From NCBI GenBank assembly GCA_964638815.1, contig CAZXBB010000101.1:1-6415 (forward strand): 6,415 nt of DNA, given 5' to 3'. Numbering within the stretch: the stretch's first letter is position 1; each line of letters starts with the position of its first letter. Position numbers and translations under genes: made by a program. This document shows, in pieces, positions 1 through 6,303 of the stretch. Source of the DNA: CAZXBB01 sp964638815. GTDB lineage: Bacteria; Planctomycetota; Phycisphaerae; Phycisphaerales; SM1A02. The notes beneath the pieces were generated by a model. The model did no database searches and was not told the DNA's origin. It was given only the letters and a program-made list of their open reading frames with translations.

Positions 1-66
1 CAGGCGAGGGCGCCTGCACCACAACGACGACGCCACGCTTGTGGTGCAGGCGACCTCGCCTGCACC
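1..66. repeat. Pair of inverted REP-like palindromes (BIME-like)
   Basis: Positions 43-52 (GGTGCAGGCG) are perfectly complementary to 57-66 (CGCCTGCACC), giving a 10-bp stem with a 4-nt loop. Positions 1-6 (CAGGCG) and 11-16 (CGCCTG) form a second, similar hairpin whose left arm is cut by the window edge. The two units face each other: 1-24 is the reverse complement of 39-62 with a single mismatch at position 53, around a 14-nt centre. Two related palindromes in opposite orientation next to a RAYT-type transposase relic match the known arrangement of REP/BIME elements. Whether copies occur elsewhere in the genome cannot be seen from this window. Confidence 0.7.
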
Positions 67-79
67 CGAACCCACATCC

Positions 80-412
80 ATGCCCATCGCGCGCTCGGTT
101 CTCGTCGATCGGACGGTGTCCGGTCTCTACCACTGCATCAGCCGCTGCGTGCGGCGCGCCTTCCTGTGCGGCGCTCCGGCGATGGTTGCGACCATCGCCG
201 CGACTGGATTCGGGATCGGCTTCAGGAGCTCTCGAAGGTCTTCGCCATCGACGTCGCGGCGTACTCGGTGGTCGAACCACTTTCACGTCGTCCTGCGGAC
301 AGACCCCGACCGTGCCGCGTCGTGGTCGGCGCGCGAGGTCGTGCGTCGCTGGGCGCAGATCCACCCGAGCAACGTCCTGAGGCTTAGGGCGCGTCCGAGT
401 ATGACTTGCTGA
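80..412 (+). pseudogene. Broken REP-associated (RAYT/Y1_Tnp) HUH transposase, N-terminal part
   Basis: The ATG at 80 opens MPIARSVLVD, followed by GLYHCISRCVRRAFLCG, a typical N-terminus of transposases of the IS200-like Y1 superfamily that act on REP palindromes. Homology leaves this frame near 170-185 and continues one frame over as DHRRDWIRDRLQELSKVFAI. Near 271 it returns to the first frame with the HUH motif SNHFHVVL (the two histidines at 278-280 and 284-286), then SWSAREVVRRWAQIHP ending about 367. The second switch fits a 2-nt loss just before the TCG at 272. The first fits a net 1-nt loss, so the frame is restored in sum. After 367 the reading is unrelated and stops at 410-412. The family is usually two to three times longer, and the later region carrying the catalytic tyrosine is missing. 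The gene is therefore dead. Family naming rests on remembered family motifs. Confidence 0.8.
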
Positions 413-752
413 TTCGGACCACGTTCGAGAGCCTGATTCCAGGGCCTTCCTGCCGCCGACTGTGCACGTTGTTTGCGGATGCGACCTTAGTTCAGCTTTC
501 GCCTGGCGGCCCGGTCCGGGTCGCTCCGGATCTCACCGGCGCCGGGAGCGCGCGAGCGGGCGGGGGCGTGACGGTGCCTGGAGCGTCACATCGAGGAGGC
601 CGGGGCCACGGCGGAGTCGGCGTTCGGGAGCCGCCGCGGCTTCACCGGCGTCGCCCGCGAGCGGCGGCCCAGGGATGCGCGGGATCCGGGCGCGGGACTG
701 ACCGGACGGCCGCCCGCGCGGGACCCGCAGCCCGTCCTTACAATCCGCCCCG
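413..752. other. Intergenic region with no supported gene
   Basis: All open frames here are short, arginine/proline/glycine-rich readings of GC-rich DNA without recognisable motifs. One stretch (572 to about 770, + strand) reads as LERHIEEAGATAESAF and onward. It sits directly after an in-frame stop at 569-571 and has no start codon or ribosome site, so it is not called. A weak 6-bp inverted repeat, GTGACG (568-573) and CGTCAC (584-589), is present. The region may include decayed remains of the transposase's 3' part, but nothing shows this. Confidence 0.5.
739..744 (+). promoter_or_regulatory. Possible -10 box of the antiporter gene
   Basis: TACAAT stands out in GC-rich surroundings, 8 nt before the ATG at 753. 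Initiation about 7 nt downstream would put the transcript start at or within a couple of bases of the start codon, implying a leaderless or nearly leaderless mRNA. This agrees with the lack of a Shine-Dalgarno sequence between 744 and 753. No convincing -35 hexamer is seen at the right distance, so this remains tentative. Confidence 0.3.
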
Positions 753-2975
753 ATGGATTCTGCGTCGCATGACATCCTCGTGACGGCGGTGACGATCGTG
801 TCCGGCGGCACGATGCTCCTGATCGCATCGCGCCGGCTCGGCATCCCGGCGATCGTCGTGCTTCTTTTCGGGGGCGTGCTGCTCGGACCGCAGGTGGCCG
901 GGCTCATCAAGCCCGAGAGCTTCGGGAACGGTCTCCTCGTGCTCGTCGAGCTCTCGGTCGGCCTCATCCTTTTCGAGGGCGGCCTGACGCTCCACGTCAA
1001 GGGTTACCGGTCCGCGCCCGACATGATCAAGCGCCTGCTGACGATCGGCGTCCTCACGACCTGGCTGCTGACGACGCTGCTCGTTCGCCTGCTCGTGGGT
1101 CTGCCGTGGCCGCAGGCGGTGATGGCGGGAAGCCTGGTGATCGTCACCGGCCCGACCGTCATCGCGCCGCTCCTCAAGCGCATCCGGGTGACGAACCGCC
1201 TCTACAGCATCCTCAAGTGGGAAGCGGTGCTCATCGATCCGATCGGCGTCTTCATCGCGGTGCTCTGCTTCGAATGGGTCAGCGACTACTCGGCCCCCAA
1301 GGCCATTCTGAACCTCGGTGTCCGGGTCGGCGCCGGGCTCGGCATCGGGGCGCTCGGCGGAGCGGTGATCTTCTTCGCGATCCGGCGTCGCATCGTTCCG
1401 CCGGACCTCGTCAACATCTTCGCGCTGGCGGGCGCCGTGCTGGTGTTCGGGCTGACCGAGGCGGTCATCTCCAAGGCCGGGCTGCTGGCGGTGACCGTGG
1501 CGGGCTTCGGCCTGGGGCTGGCGGCGAAGAACGAACTGAGGGAGGTGCGCCGGTTCAAGGCCGAAGTGACCGACCTGCTCATCGCCACGCTGTTCATGCT
1601 GCTCGCGGCCCGGCTCGAGATCGAGCAGTTCGGCGAGTTCGGCATCCGCGGCGGGCTCGCCGTACTGGGGGTGCTGTTCCTCGTGCGCCCGGTGTGCGTG
1701 TTCCTCTGCGCCATCGGGCTCGAGGTGACGCCGGGCGAGCGCGCGTTCCTCTCGTGGGTCGCGCCCCGCGGCATCGTCGCTGCGTCGATGGCGTCGCTCT
1801 TCGCGATCAGCCTCGAGCATCGCGGGGTCGCCCAGGCCCGCTTCGTCGAGACCTTCACCTACTCCGTCATCATCTCGACGATCCTCGTGCAGGGCACGAC
1901 GGCCGGGATGGTGGCGCGTCTGCTGCGCGTGCTCCGCCCCGACCCGACGGGCTGGCTCATCGTCGGGGCGCACGTCTTCGCCCGGCGGGTCGCCTCGTTC
2001 ATCCGTGACGCCACGGGGCGCAGCGTCGTGATGGTCGACACGAGCGCGACGCTCGTGCACGAGGCCATCGCGGAAGGGCACCAGGCGCTGCGCGAGGACG
2101 CCCGCGACGTCGAGGTCGCGGAGAAGCACCAGCTTCTCGACCTGGGCTACGTGCTCGCCCTCACCGACAACGAAGACCTCAATGCGCGCGTGTGCGAGTT
2201 GTGGCGCGACGTCGTCGGTCACGACAACGTCTATCGGTGCGCGGCGGGCGGGCTGCCGGCGAAGGACACGTCCGCTGACGGGGCGGGAGCGGTCGTGTGG
2301 CCGGCGCTGCCGCGTCCGAGCACGCTCTCGAGCGAGATCGGGCAGGGGACGACGACGGTCATGGACGTCCCGCCGGAGGCCGAGGCCCCGTACGGCGCGA
2401 CCCTTCTGGCGACGTACGACGGGAAGAGCATCCGACTGCCGCAGGGCGAGACCGACGAGGTCGACCGGGGCGGGCAGCGCGCACTGTACGTCCGGCGCTA
2501 CCGCGACGCGCTGCGCAACAGCGTGCGACCTGGAATGGTCCTGCGGATCGACACGCCGGTGACCATGGAGTCGCTGCTCGAGACCATGCTCGCGCGGCTC
2601 GTGCAGACGGTACCGGCGCTGGCGCGGGAGGACCTCCTGCCGGCGATGCTCGAGCGGGAACGGGCCTTCCCCGCAGCCATCGGGGAGGGCGTGGCGGTGC
2701 CGCACGCGTACTCGGCCGAGCTTCCGGACCAGGTCTGCGCCGTCGCGATCGTCGAGCAGGGCGTGGAGTACGCCGGCACCGACGACCCCGTGCACGTCGT
2801 GTTCATGGTCATCAGCCCGCGCAATGACCCGAAGGCTCACCTGACCCTGCTCGCCGAGATCGCGCGCTTCATCATGAACGCGGAGACGCGCGAGGCGCTG
2901 CGCGCGGCGAAGACCGAGGACGACGTGATGCGCGTCCTGCGGCGGCGGGTGACGCCGTCGCGGCGGTCGGGCTGA
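753..2975 (+). CDS. Na+/H+ antiporter (CPA type) fused to RCK-like and PTS EIIA type-2 domains
   Basis: A 740-residue inner-membrane protein expected to exchange Na+ or K+ for protons. Residues about 5-395 are a polytopic domain of roughly 12 hydrophobic segments with CPA-family motifs: LFEGGLTL (73-80), VTGPTVIAPLLKR (131-143), EAVLIDPIGV (157-166, where D162 is the likely ion/proton-binding acid) and APRGIVAAS (337-345). Residues about 400-495 resemble an RCK/TrkA-N nucleotide-binding fold: WLIVGAHVFARRVA, then VVMVDT ending in the usual ribose-contacting acid D429. Residues about 500-595 are a linker or degenerate RCK-C-like part. Residues about 603-735 match PTS EIIA type 2 (fructose/nitrogen class), with GVAVPHAYS (646-654, H651 as phospho-acceptor) and VHVVFMVISPRNDPKAHLTLLAEIARF. 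The architecture suggests control of cation flux by a nucleotide and by PTS phosphorylation. No PTS transporter gene is nearby. The start at 753 has no Shine-Dalgarno, but the N-terminus runs straight into the first membrane segment. Family identification is strong; the transported ion is not determined. Confidence 0.9.
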   Translation: MDSASHDILVTAVTIVSGGTMLLIASRRLGIPAIVVLLFGGVLLGPQVAGLIKPESFGNGLLVLVELSVGLILFEGGLTLHVKGYRSAPDMIKRLLTIGVLTTWLLTTLLVRLLVGLPWPQAVMAGSLVIVTGPTVIAPLLKRIRVTNRLYSILKWEAVLIDPIGVFIAVLCFEWVSDYSAPKAILNLGVRVGAGLGIGALGGAVIFFAIRRRIVPPDLVNIFALAGAVLVFGLTEAVISKAGLLAVTVAGFGLGLAAKNELREVRRFKAEVTDLLIATLFMLLAARLEIEQFGEFGIRGGLAVLGVLFLVRPVCVFLCAIGLEVTPGERAFLSWVAPRGIVAASMASLFAISLEHRGVAQARFVETFTYSVIISTILVQGTTAGMVARLLRVLRPDPTGWLIVGAHVFARRVASFIRDATGRSVVMVDTSATLVHEAIAEGHQALREDARDVEVAEKHQLLDLGYVLALTDNEDLNARVCELWRDVVGHDNVYRCAAGGLPAKDTSADGAGAVVWPALPRPSTLSSEIGQGTTTVMDVPPEAEAPYGATLLATYDGKSIRLPQGETDEVDRGGQRALYVRRYRDALRNSVRPGMVLRIDTPVTMESLLETMLARLVQTVPALAREDLLPAMLERERAFPAAIGEGVAVPHAYSAELPDQVCAVAIVEQGVEYAGTDDPVHVVFMVISPRNDPKAHLTLLAEIARFIMNAETREALRAAKTEDDVMRVLRRRVTPSRRSG

Positions 2976-2985
2976 GCATGCTTCC

Positions 2986-3007
2986 CGCGGCGCGCCGGAT
3001 CGCCGCG
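2986..3007. terminator. Hairpin in the convergent gap, candidate bidirectional terminator
   Basis: CGCGGCG (2986-2992) pairs perfectly with CGCCGCG (3001-3007) around an 8-nt loop. It lies entirely inside the 32-bp space between the stop of the antiporter gene (2975) and the stop of the FecR gene (3008) on the opposite strand. There is no T-run on either side, so it is not a classic intrinsic terminator. In DNA this GC-rich a 7-bp inverted repeat could occur by chance, but the position suits a shared transcription end. Confidence 0.4.
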
Positions 3008-4024
3008 TCACCAGCCTCGGTCGAGCGCTGACCACCACGCCTCGAGCGCCGCGCGATCGAGGGCCACGACGGCATCCGCGCTGACACCCGGGGGCAAGGG
3101 AGCGATTGCCGTCATCGTCGCGAGCACGCGGCGGCGTTGCGGCGCGTCGACGCGCGGAAGCAGGTGCCAGAGCGAGAGGCGGTCGCGGGGACGCGCGTGG
3201 TCGAGCACGGCGGAAAGGGCGTCGGCGTCGCGCGCGTTCGCGTCGAGACGCGCGAGGCCGTCCACCAGCGCGGCCGGGGCGTCTTCGAAGCGCGGGACCC
3301 CGGGGCCGCTGCCGGCCCGGATCGCGCAGCGGGCGTCGGCCGGGACCGTGACGGAGCGGGCGCCGTTCTCGAGCATGACCCAACCGAGCGTGACGAGCAA
3401 CTCGCCGTCACCGCGCCCGTCAACCTCCAGCTCGTAGACGCAGCCCAGGTCCACCGCGACGGCGGCGGGCGTATCCACGAAGAAGAGCCGCGGCGGCGCG
3501 AAGATGAACGCCTCGATTTTCCCGTGGGCGAGCTGGACGCGGTGCTCCTCCCCGGCGCGGGACTCCGTGATGCGGAGCCGCGAGCGCGGGTGCACGGTGA
3601 GCGAGCCGATGTCGGCGACGTCCAGCTCGACGCTCGCGTCGTCGCCGGTCTCGAGCCAGCGGCCGATGGCGAGCGCGCCCGGGGTCGAGACGCGAACGCG
3701 ATCGACGGTCGCCACGCCCGTCGGGGCGAGCGCCCAGGCCTCCGGGCCAGGGCGCGGACGCTGGAAGGCGAACCACGCCGCGGATGCGGCCACGGTGAGC
3801 ATTGCCGCCAGCGCGAGCGCGCGCTGTGTTCCCGCGTCGTGCCGGCGTCCCCGCCGCATCGTGGCAGGGCCCCCGGCGATCGGTGCACTCGGGGAGGCCC
3901 GCACCACGCGGGGGTCGTAGCGCAACGCGCCGAGCACGCGTTCCAGCCGCGCGATCTCGGGGTCCGCCGCGCCCGCGCCCGACCAGAGGTAGTCGTTGCC
4001 GTGGTTCCGACGGTCGTCTTTCAT
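3008..4024 (-). CDS. FecR-domain membrane protein, putative anti-sigma factor
   Basis: A 338-residue protein, probably holding the ECF sigma factor encoded just upstream. The N-terminus (1-67) is polar and should be cytoplasmic. It contains DYLWSG (11-16) and a helix-like DPEIARLERVLGALRY, as in cytoplasmic sigma-binding segments. A positive patch MRRGRRHDAGTQR precedes a single membrane segment (about 68-88), giving N-in topology. The FecR fold spans about 107-230, with VRVSTPGALAIGRWLETG, then LTVHPRSRLRI, the HGKIEAFIF strand and VDTPAAVAVDLGCVYELEV. The C-terminal part (about 282-338) contains LSLWHLLPRV and ends in a Trp-rich helix. The start is fixed by the ATGA overlap with the sigma gene stop (4 nt, 4021-4024) and by GGAGGG at 4031-4036, 6 nt upstream. 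The pair is probably translationally coupled. The anti-sigma role is inferred from family and context. No TonB receptor gene is present, unlike in the classic FecIRA system. Confidence 0.85.
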   Translation of the reverse strand: MKDDRRNHGNDYLWSGAGAADPEIARLERVLGALRYDPRVVRASPSAPIAGGPATMRRGRRHDAGTQRALALAAMLTVAASAAWFAFQRPRPGPEAWALAPTGVATVDRVRVSTPGALAIGRWLETGDDASVELDVADIGSLTVHPRSRLRITESRAGEEHRVQLAHGKIEAFIFAPPRLFFVDTPAAVAVDLGCVYELEVDGRGDGELLVTLGWVMLENGARSVTVPADARCAIRAGSGPGVPRFEDAPAALVDGLARLDANARDADALSAVLDHARPRDRLSLWHLLPRVDAPQRRRVLATMTAIAPLPPGVSADAVVALDRAALEAWWSALDRGW

Positions 4025-4620
4025 GGTCGGCCCTCCAGCCGCTCGCGCAGGAGCTTCATGCCCCGATGCAGGTTGACACGCACGGATCCCGGGGTCATCC
4101 CGGTGGCGTGCGCGATCTCCGGTCCGCTCAGCCCCTCCACCAGCCGGAGCACGAGCGTCTCGCGGTACGCATCGGGCAGCGTCGCGATGTGCTCGAGCAC
4201 GACGCGGGCCTCGCGCACGTCCGCAGGCGTATCGTCCCGCCGGTTCGCGAGGCCGTCGGGAAGGGGGGCGTACGTCCGGCGGTCGCGGTGGAAGCGGGCC
4301 GCCGCGTTGCGCGCGATGCGGGCGAGCCACGGGCCGATCGCGCCGGCGTCGCGCAGCGTCCAGAGCTTGCGCATCGCCAGCACGAAGACGTCCTGGAGAA
4401 GGTCGTCGGCGTCTTCGGGGGGCACGCGGGCGAGCAGGATGCCGTGCACGAGCGGCGCGTAGCGGCGATGCAGCTCGTCGAACGCGCGCGGCACGCCGCG
4501 GCGGGCGGCGCGCACGAGCCGCTCGTCGTCGGCGTTGCCGGCGTCGACGCCCGGCGATCGCCGGGCTTCGACAGGACGCCGGGGCGCGGCGTGCAGGATC
4601 TCGAGCGCCGATTCGGACAT
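4021..4620 (-). CDS. ECF RNA polymerase sigma factor (sigma-70 family)
   Basis: A 199-residue cytoplasmic sigma factor of the extracytoplasmic-function class that would direct RNA polymerase to envelope or stress promoters. Residues about 34-112 are region 2: AFDELHRRYAPLVHGILL, then the core-binding and -10 element EDADDLLQDVFVLAMRKL (69-86), then GAIGPWLARIARNAAARF. Residues about 137-195 are region 4, with LPDAYRETLVLRLVEGLS and the helix-turn-helix GPEIAHATGMTPGSVRVNLHRG, which reads the -35 element. The size is normal for the group and no extra C-terminal domain is present. An N-terminal tail of about 30 residues precedes region 2. The chosen start (ATG at 4620-4618) overlaps the upstream stop by one base (TGATG), with a purine-rich AGAGGGG at 4624-4630. 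The gene is the middle of a three-gene operon, and the next gene is the likely anti-sigma partner. Confidence 0.92.
   Translation of the reverse strand: MSESALEILHAAPRRPVEARRSPGVDAGNADDERLVRAARRGVPRAFDELHRRYAPLVHGILLARVPPEDADDLLQDVFVLAMRKLWTLRDAGAIGPWLARIARNAAARFHRDRRTYAPLPDGLANRRDDTPADVREARVVLEHIATLPDAYRETLVLRLVEGLSGPEIAHATGMTPGSVRVNLHRGMKLLRERLEGRP
4031..4036 (-). promoter_or_regulatory. Ribosome binding site of the FecR gene
   Basis: On the minus strand this reads GGAGGG with a 6-nt spacer to the ATG at 4024. It lies inside the 3' end of the sigma gene and decides the start of the FecR protein, ruling out the much longer open frame that continues upstream through the sigma gene. Confidence 0.7.
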
Positions 4621-5285
4621 CAGCCCCTCTGCGTGGCGCTCCCGGCCCGGAGCTCCTGAAAGACCGGCGCGAGCCGGTCGAGGTTGCGGGCCAGCAGCGC
4701 ATCTCCGTGCGACGCGGCGCGGGCCCGTTGCAGATGACCCGCGGCGATCGGCGCGCGGGCCATCAGCGTCATCAGGGCGGCGCCGAGCTCCATCTGCCCG
4801 TCGTCGCCGCGCAGTGTCATCGCCTTGCACACCCAGCCGTACCCGGCGACGCCGGACGCTGCTCCGCAGTCCCGCAGGTCGTGCGACACGACGCCGTACT
4901 GATCGTAGACCTGTACGAGGTAACCTGCGTCGAACCACGCGAGGGCGTCGGGCTCGTTCCGGGCTTCGGCGTCGAGGATGCGCTGCTGAAGCAGGCGCAG
5001 CAGCCGTCCGCGCCGCGCGGCGTCGTCCTTCAGGTAGATGGCCGCGCGGCGCAGCGTTTCGATGCGGACGATGACGGGTGTGTCCGGCGCGAGACGCGCG
5101 AGCGTGTCCGGGATGGCGGAGTCGATGGGGTACGAGGCGTGCGTCTCGAACCGGCCCTCGCCGAAGGGCAGCGTGTCATGCCCGGCGACGTCGAGTGGAT
5201 GGCAGAGGAGCGGGGGGCCCGCGAGGGCGGGGGAGGTGAGGAGCACGATCGCGGCGAGGACGACGGTGATGGCCAGGGAACGCAT
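4620..5285 (-). CDS. Small secreted protein of unknown function in an ECF sigma operon
   Basis: I do not recognise a named family for this 221-residue protein. Residues 1-22 are a clear Sec signal peptide: MRSL, a hydrophobic core, and an ALA cleavage site before GPPLLCHPLDV. The mature part has a conserved-looking opening (CHPLDVAGHDTLPFG, 28-42), followed by a mostly helical body that includes LAPDTPVIVRIETLRRAAIYL (64-84). Next comes the helix DALAWFDAGYLVQVYDQYG, then GYGWVCKAMTLRGDDGQMELGAALM. The regular helices could form a repeat or TPR-like bundle, but no repeat is explicit. Three cysteines (28, 140, 153) lie in the mature chain. The gene is first in the operon with the sigma and FecR genes and ends in TGATG with the sigma start. 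It could be a periplasmic partner that informs FecR, or an envelope protein under this sigma factor. Both are inference. The start is backed by AGGAGG at 5291-5296. Confidence 0.85.
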   Translation of the reverse strand: MRSLAITVVLAAIVLLTSPALAGPPLLCHPLDVAGHDTLPFGEGRFETHASYPIDSAIPDTLARLAPDTPVIVRIETLRRAAIYLKDDAARRGRLLRLLQQRILDAEARNEPDALAWFDAGYLVQVYDQYGVVSHDLRDCGAASGVAGYGWVCKAMTLRGDDGQMELGAALMTLMARAPIAAGHLQRARAASHGDALLARNLDRLAPVFQELRAGSATQRG

Positions 5286-5290
5286 GGGAG

Positions 5291-5296
5291 CCTCCT
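5291..5296 (-). promoter_or_regulatory. Ribosome binding site of the secreted protein gene
   Basis: A perfect AGGAGG on the minus strand, 5 nt before the ATG at 5285-5283. It is the best Shine-Dalgarno in the window and marks the 5' end of the three-gene sigma operon. No clear -35/-10 pair could be recognised in the 84-bp space up to the isomerase stop. Confidence 0.8.
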
Positions 5297-5369
5297 GTGT
5301 CAGGTGTGGACCTCCCTCAGGATGCGCTCCGCGCGGCGGGTGTTAGCCGGCATCGTCCGGAACGAGCGC

Positions 5370-6299
5370 TCAGAGGGAGTCCACCGCCCGGTACGCGTCG
5401 ATCACCGCCCGCTCGCCTTCCTTCCCCGGCCGGCTGTTGCCGTGCTCCATGCCCACGATGCCGGCGAAGCCCTTCGTGTGGATGTGGCCGAACACGTTGC
5501 GGAAGTTGATCTCGCCCGTCGTCGGCTCGTGCCGACCGGGGTTGTCGCCCACCTGGAAGTAGCCGATCTCGCTCCACGCCAGGTCGATGTTCGGAATCAG
5601 GTTCCCCTCGGTGATCTGCTGGTGGTAGAGGTCGTCGAGGATCTTGCACGAGGGGCTGTCCACCGCCTCGCAGATCATGAAGGCCTGCGGGATCTTCGTG
5701 AGGAAGAGACCCGGGTGGTCGCGGAACGGGTTGAGCGGCTCGAGCACCATCGTGAGACCGGCCGGCTCGCAGACGGCGGCGCAGCGTTTGAGATTGTCGA
5801 TGACGTTGGCCGTCTGGTAGTCCCACTCGAGGCGCGCGTCGTAGCGGCCGGGCACGACCGTGCACCACTTCGCGTTCACGCGCTTCGCGACTTCGACCGC
5901 CTCCTGCATCTCGCGGGTGAGGCGGTCACGCATCTCGTCCGAGCGCGAGGCGAACGTGACGTTGCCGAAGTCCGCGTGCGCGACAAACACGCCCATCTCC
6001 ATGCCGAGACGCGACATGGCCCGGGCGACGCGCTCCTGCTCGGAGGGCGAGCGCCCCTTCATCCCGTTGTCCTCGAGCGCCGTGAAGCCCTCGTCGGCCA
6101 TGAACTCGAGTTGGGCGACGAGGTCGTCGCCGGCGCTGTGCCGAAACATGCCGAAGTGCGGCGCGTACTTCAGCCTGAACGCCGCGCGGCGCCGCTCCTG
6201 ACGGCCCTGCGGCGCGGTGAACGCCGGTCGTTCCTGCGCGGACGCGCGGGCGGTCGCCGACGCGGCGACGGTGGCGGCGAGGAAGTCTCTTCGTTTCAT
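5370..6299 (-). CDS. Tat-exported hydroxypyruvate isomerase-like / xylose isomerase-like TIM barrel protein
   Basis: A 309-residue protein of the sugar-phosphate isomerase/epimerase (AP endonuclease 2-like) TIM barrel superfamily, closest in motif to hydroxypyruvate isomerases. Residues 1-21 are a twin-arginine signal (KRRDFLAATVAAS, cleavage likely after ASA at 21), so the folded, metal-loaded enzyme would act outside the cytoplasm. The barrel runs from about 42, with LKYAPHFGMF (43-52) and a GFTALEDNGM strand (71-80). Likely metal ligands are E187 in MVLEPLNPFRDHPG, D223 in ILDDLYHQQI, Q249 in GYFQVGDNPGRHEP and E285 in IVGMEHGNS. H226 and H257 are placed as in the Hyi family. All key residues appear intact. 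The start at 6299 is chosen because the Tat motif follows at once and AGGA lies 8 nt upstream (6308-6311). A longer open frame upstream is a proline/arginine-rich reading of the G-rich tract. The substrate is unknown: an exported enzyme is unlikely to serve glyoxylate metabolism, and extracellular sugar processing is more plausible. Confidence 0.88.
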   Translation of the reverse strand: MKRRDFLAATVAASATARASAQERPAFTAPQGRQERRRAAFRLKYAPHFGMFRHSAGDDLVAQLEFMADEGFTALEDNGMKGRSPSEQERVARAMSRLGMEMGVFVAHADFGNVTFASRSDEMRDRLTREMQEAVEVAKRVNAKWCTVVPGRYDARLEWDYQTANVIDNLKRCAAVCEPAGLTMVLEPLNPFRDHPGLFLTKIPQAFMICEAVDSPSCKILDDLYHQQITEGNLIPNIDLAWSEIGYFQVGDNPGRHEPTTGEINFRNVFGHIHTKGFAGIVGMEHGNSRPGKEGERAVIDAYRAVDSL

Positions 6300-6303
6300 G
6301 CGT

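Noticed and set aside
393..419. Inverted repeat GTCCGA / TCGGAC with a 15-nt loop
   Set aside because: Only 6 bp with a long loop in GC-rich DNA; not distinguishable from chance.
572..770. Short plus-strand frame reading LERHIEEAGATAESAF and onward as a possible gene remnant
   Set aside because: No start codon, an in-frame stop just upstream (569-571), no ribosome site, and no family I recognise.
738..3383. Very long minus-strand open frame (881 codons) opposite the antiporter gene
   Set aside because: It is an antisense shadow: extremely rich in Arg, Asp, His and Pro, with no motif or signal, and it runs across the antiporter and into the FecR gene.
3137..4462. Plus-strand open frame of 441 codons opposite the FecR and sigma genes
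   Set aside because: Arg/Gly/Val-rich low-complexity reading without domains; the minus strand holds recognisable FecR and sigma motifs over the same span.
4025..4702. Upstream extension of the FecR gene to a start near 4702
   Set aside because: The extension overlaps the whole sigma gene and is Arg/Pro/Ala-rich noise. The ATGA overlap and GGAGGG site fix the start at 4024.
4621..4938. Longer sigma factor starting near 4938
   Set aside because: The added residues are an arginine-rich shadow of the secreted protein gene; the TGATG junction gives a normal-length sigma factor from 4620.
5341..5370. Possible ECF-type autoregulatory promoter or terminator between the isomerase and the sigma operon
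   Set aside because: GGAAC appears only on the wrong strand for the operon, no -10 partner is at proper spacing, and the CCGG/CCGG stem is 4 bp.
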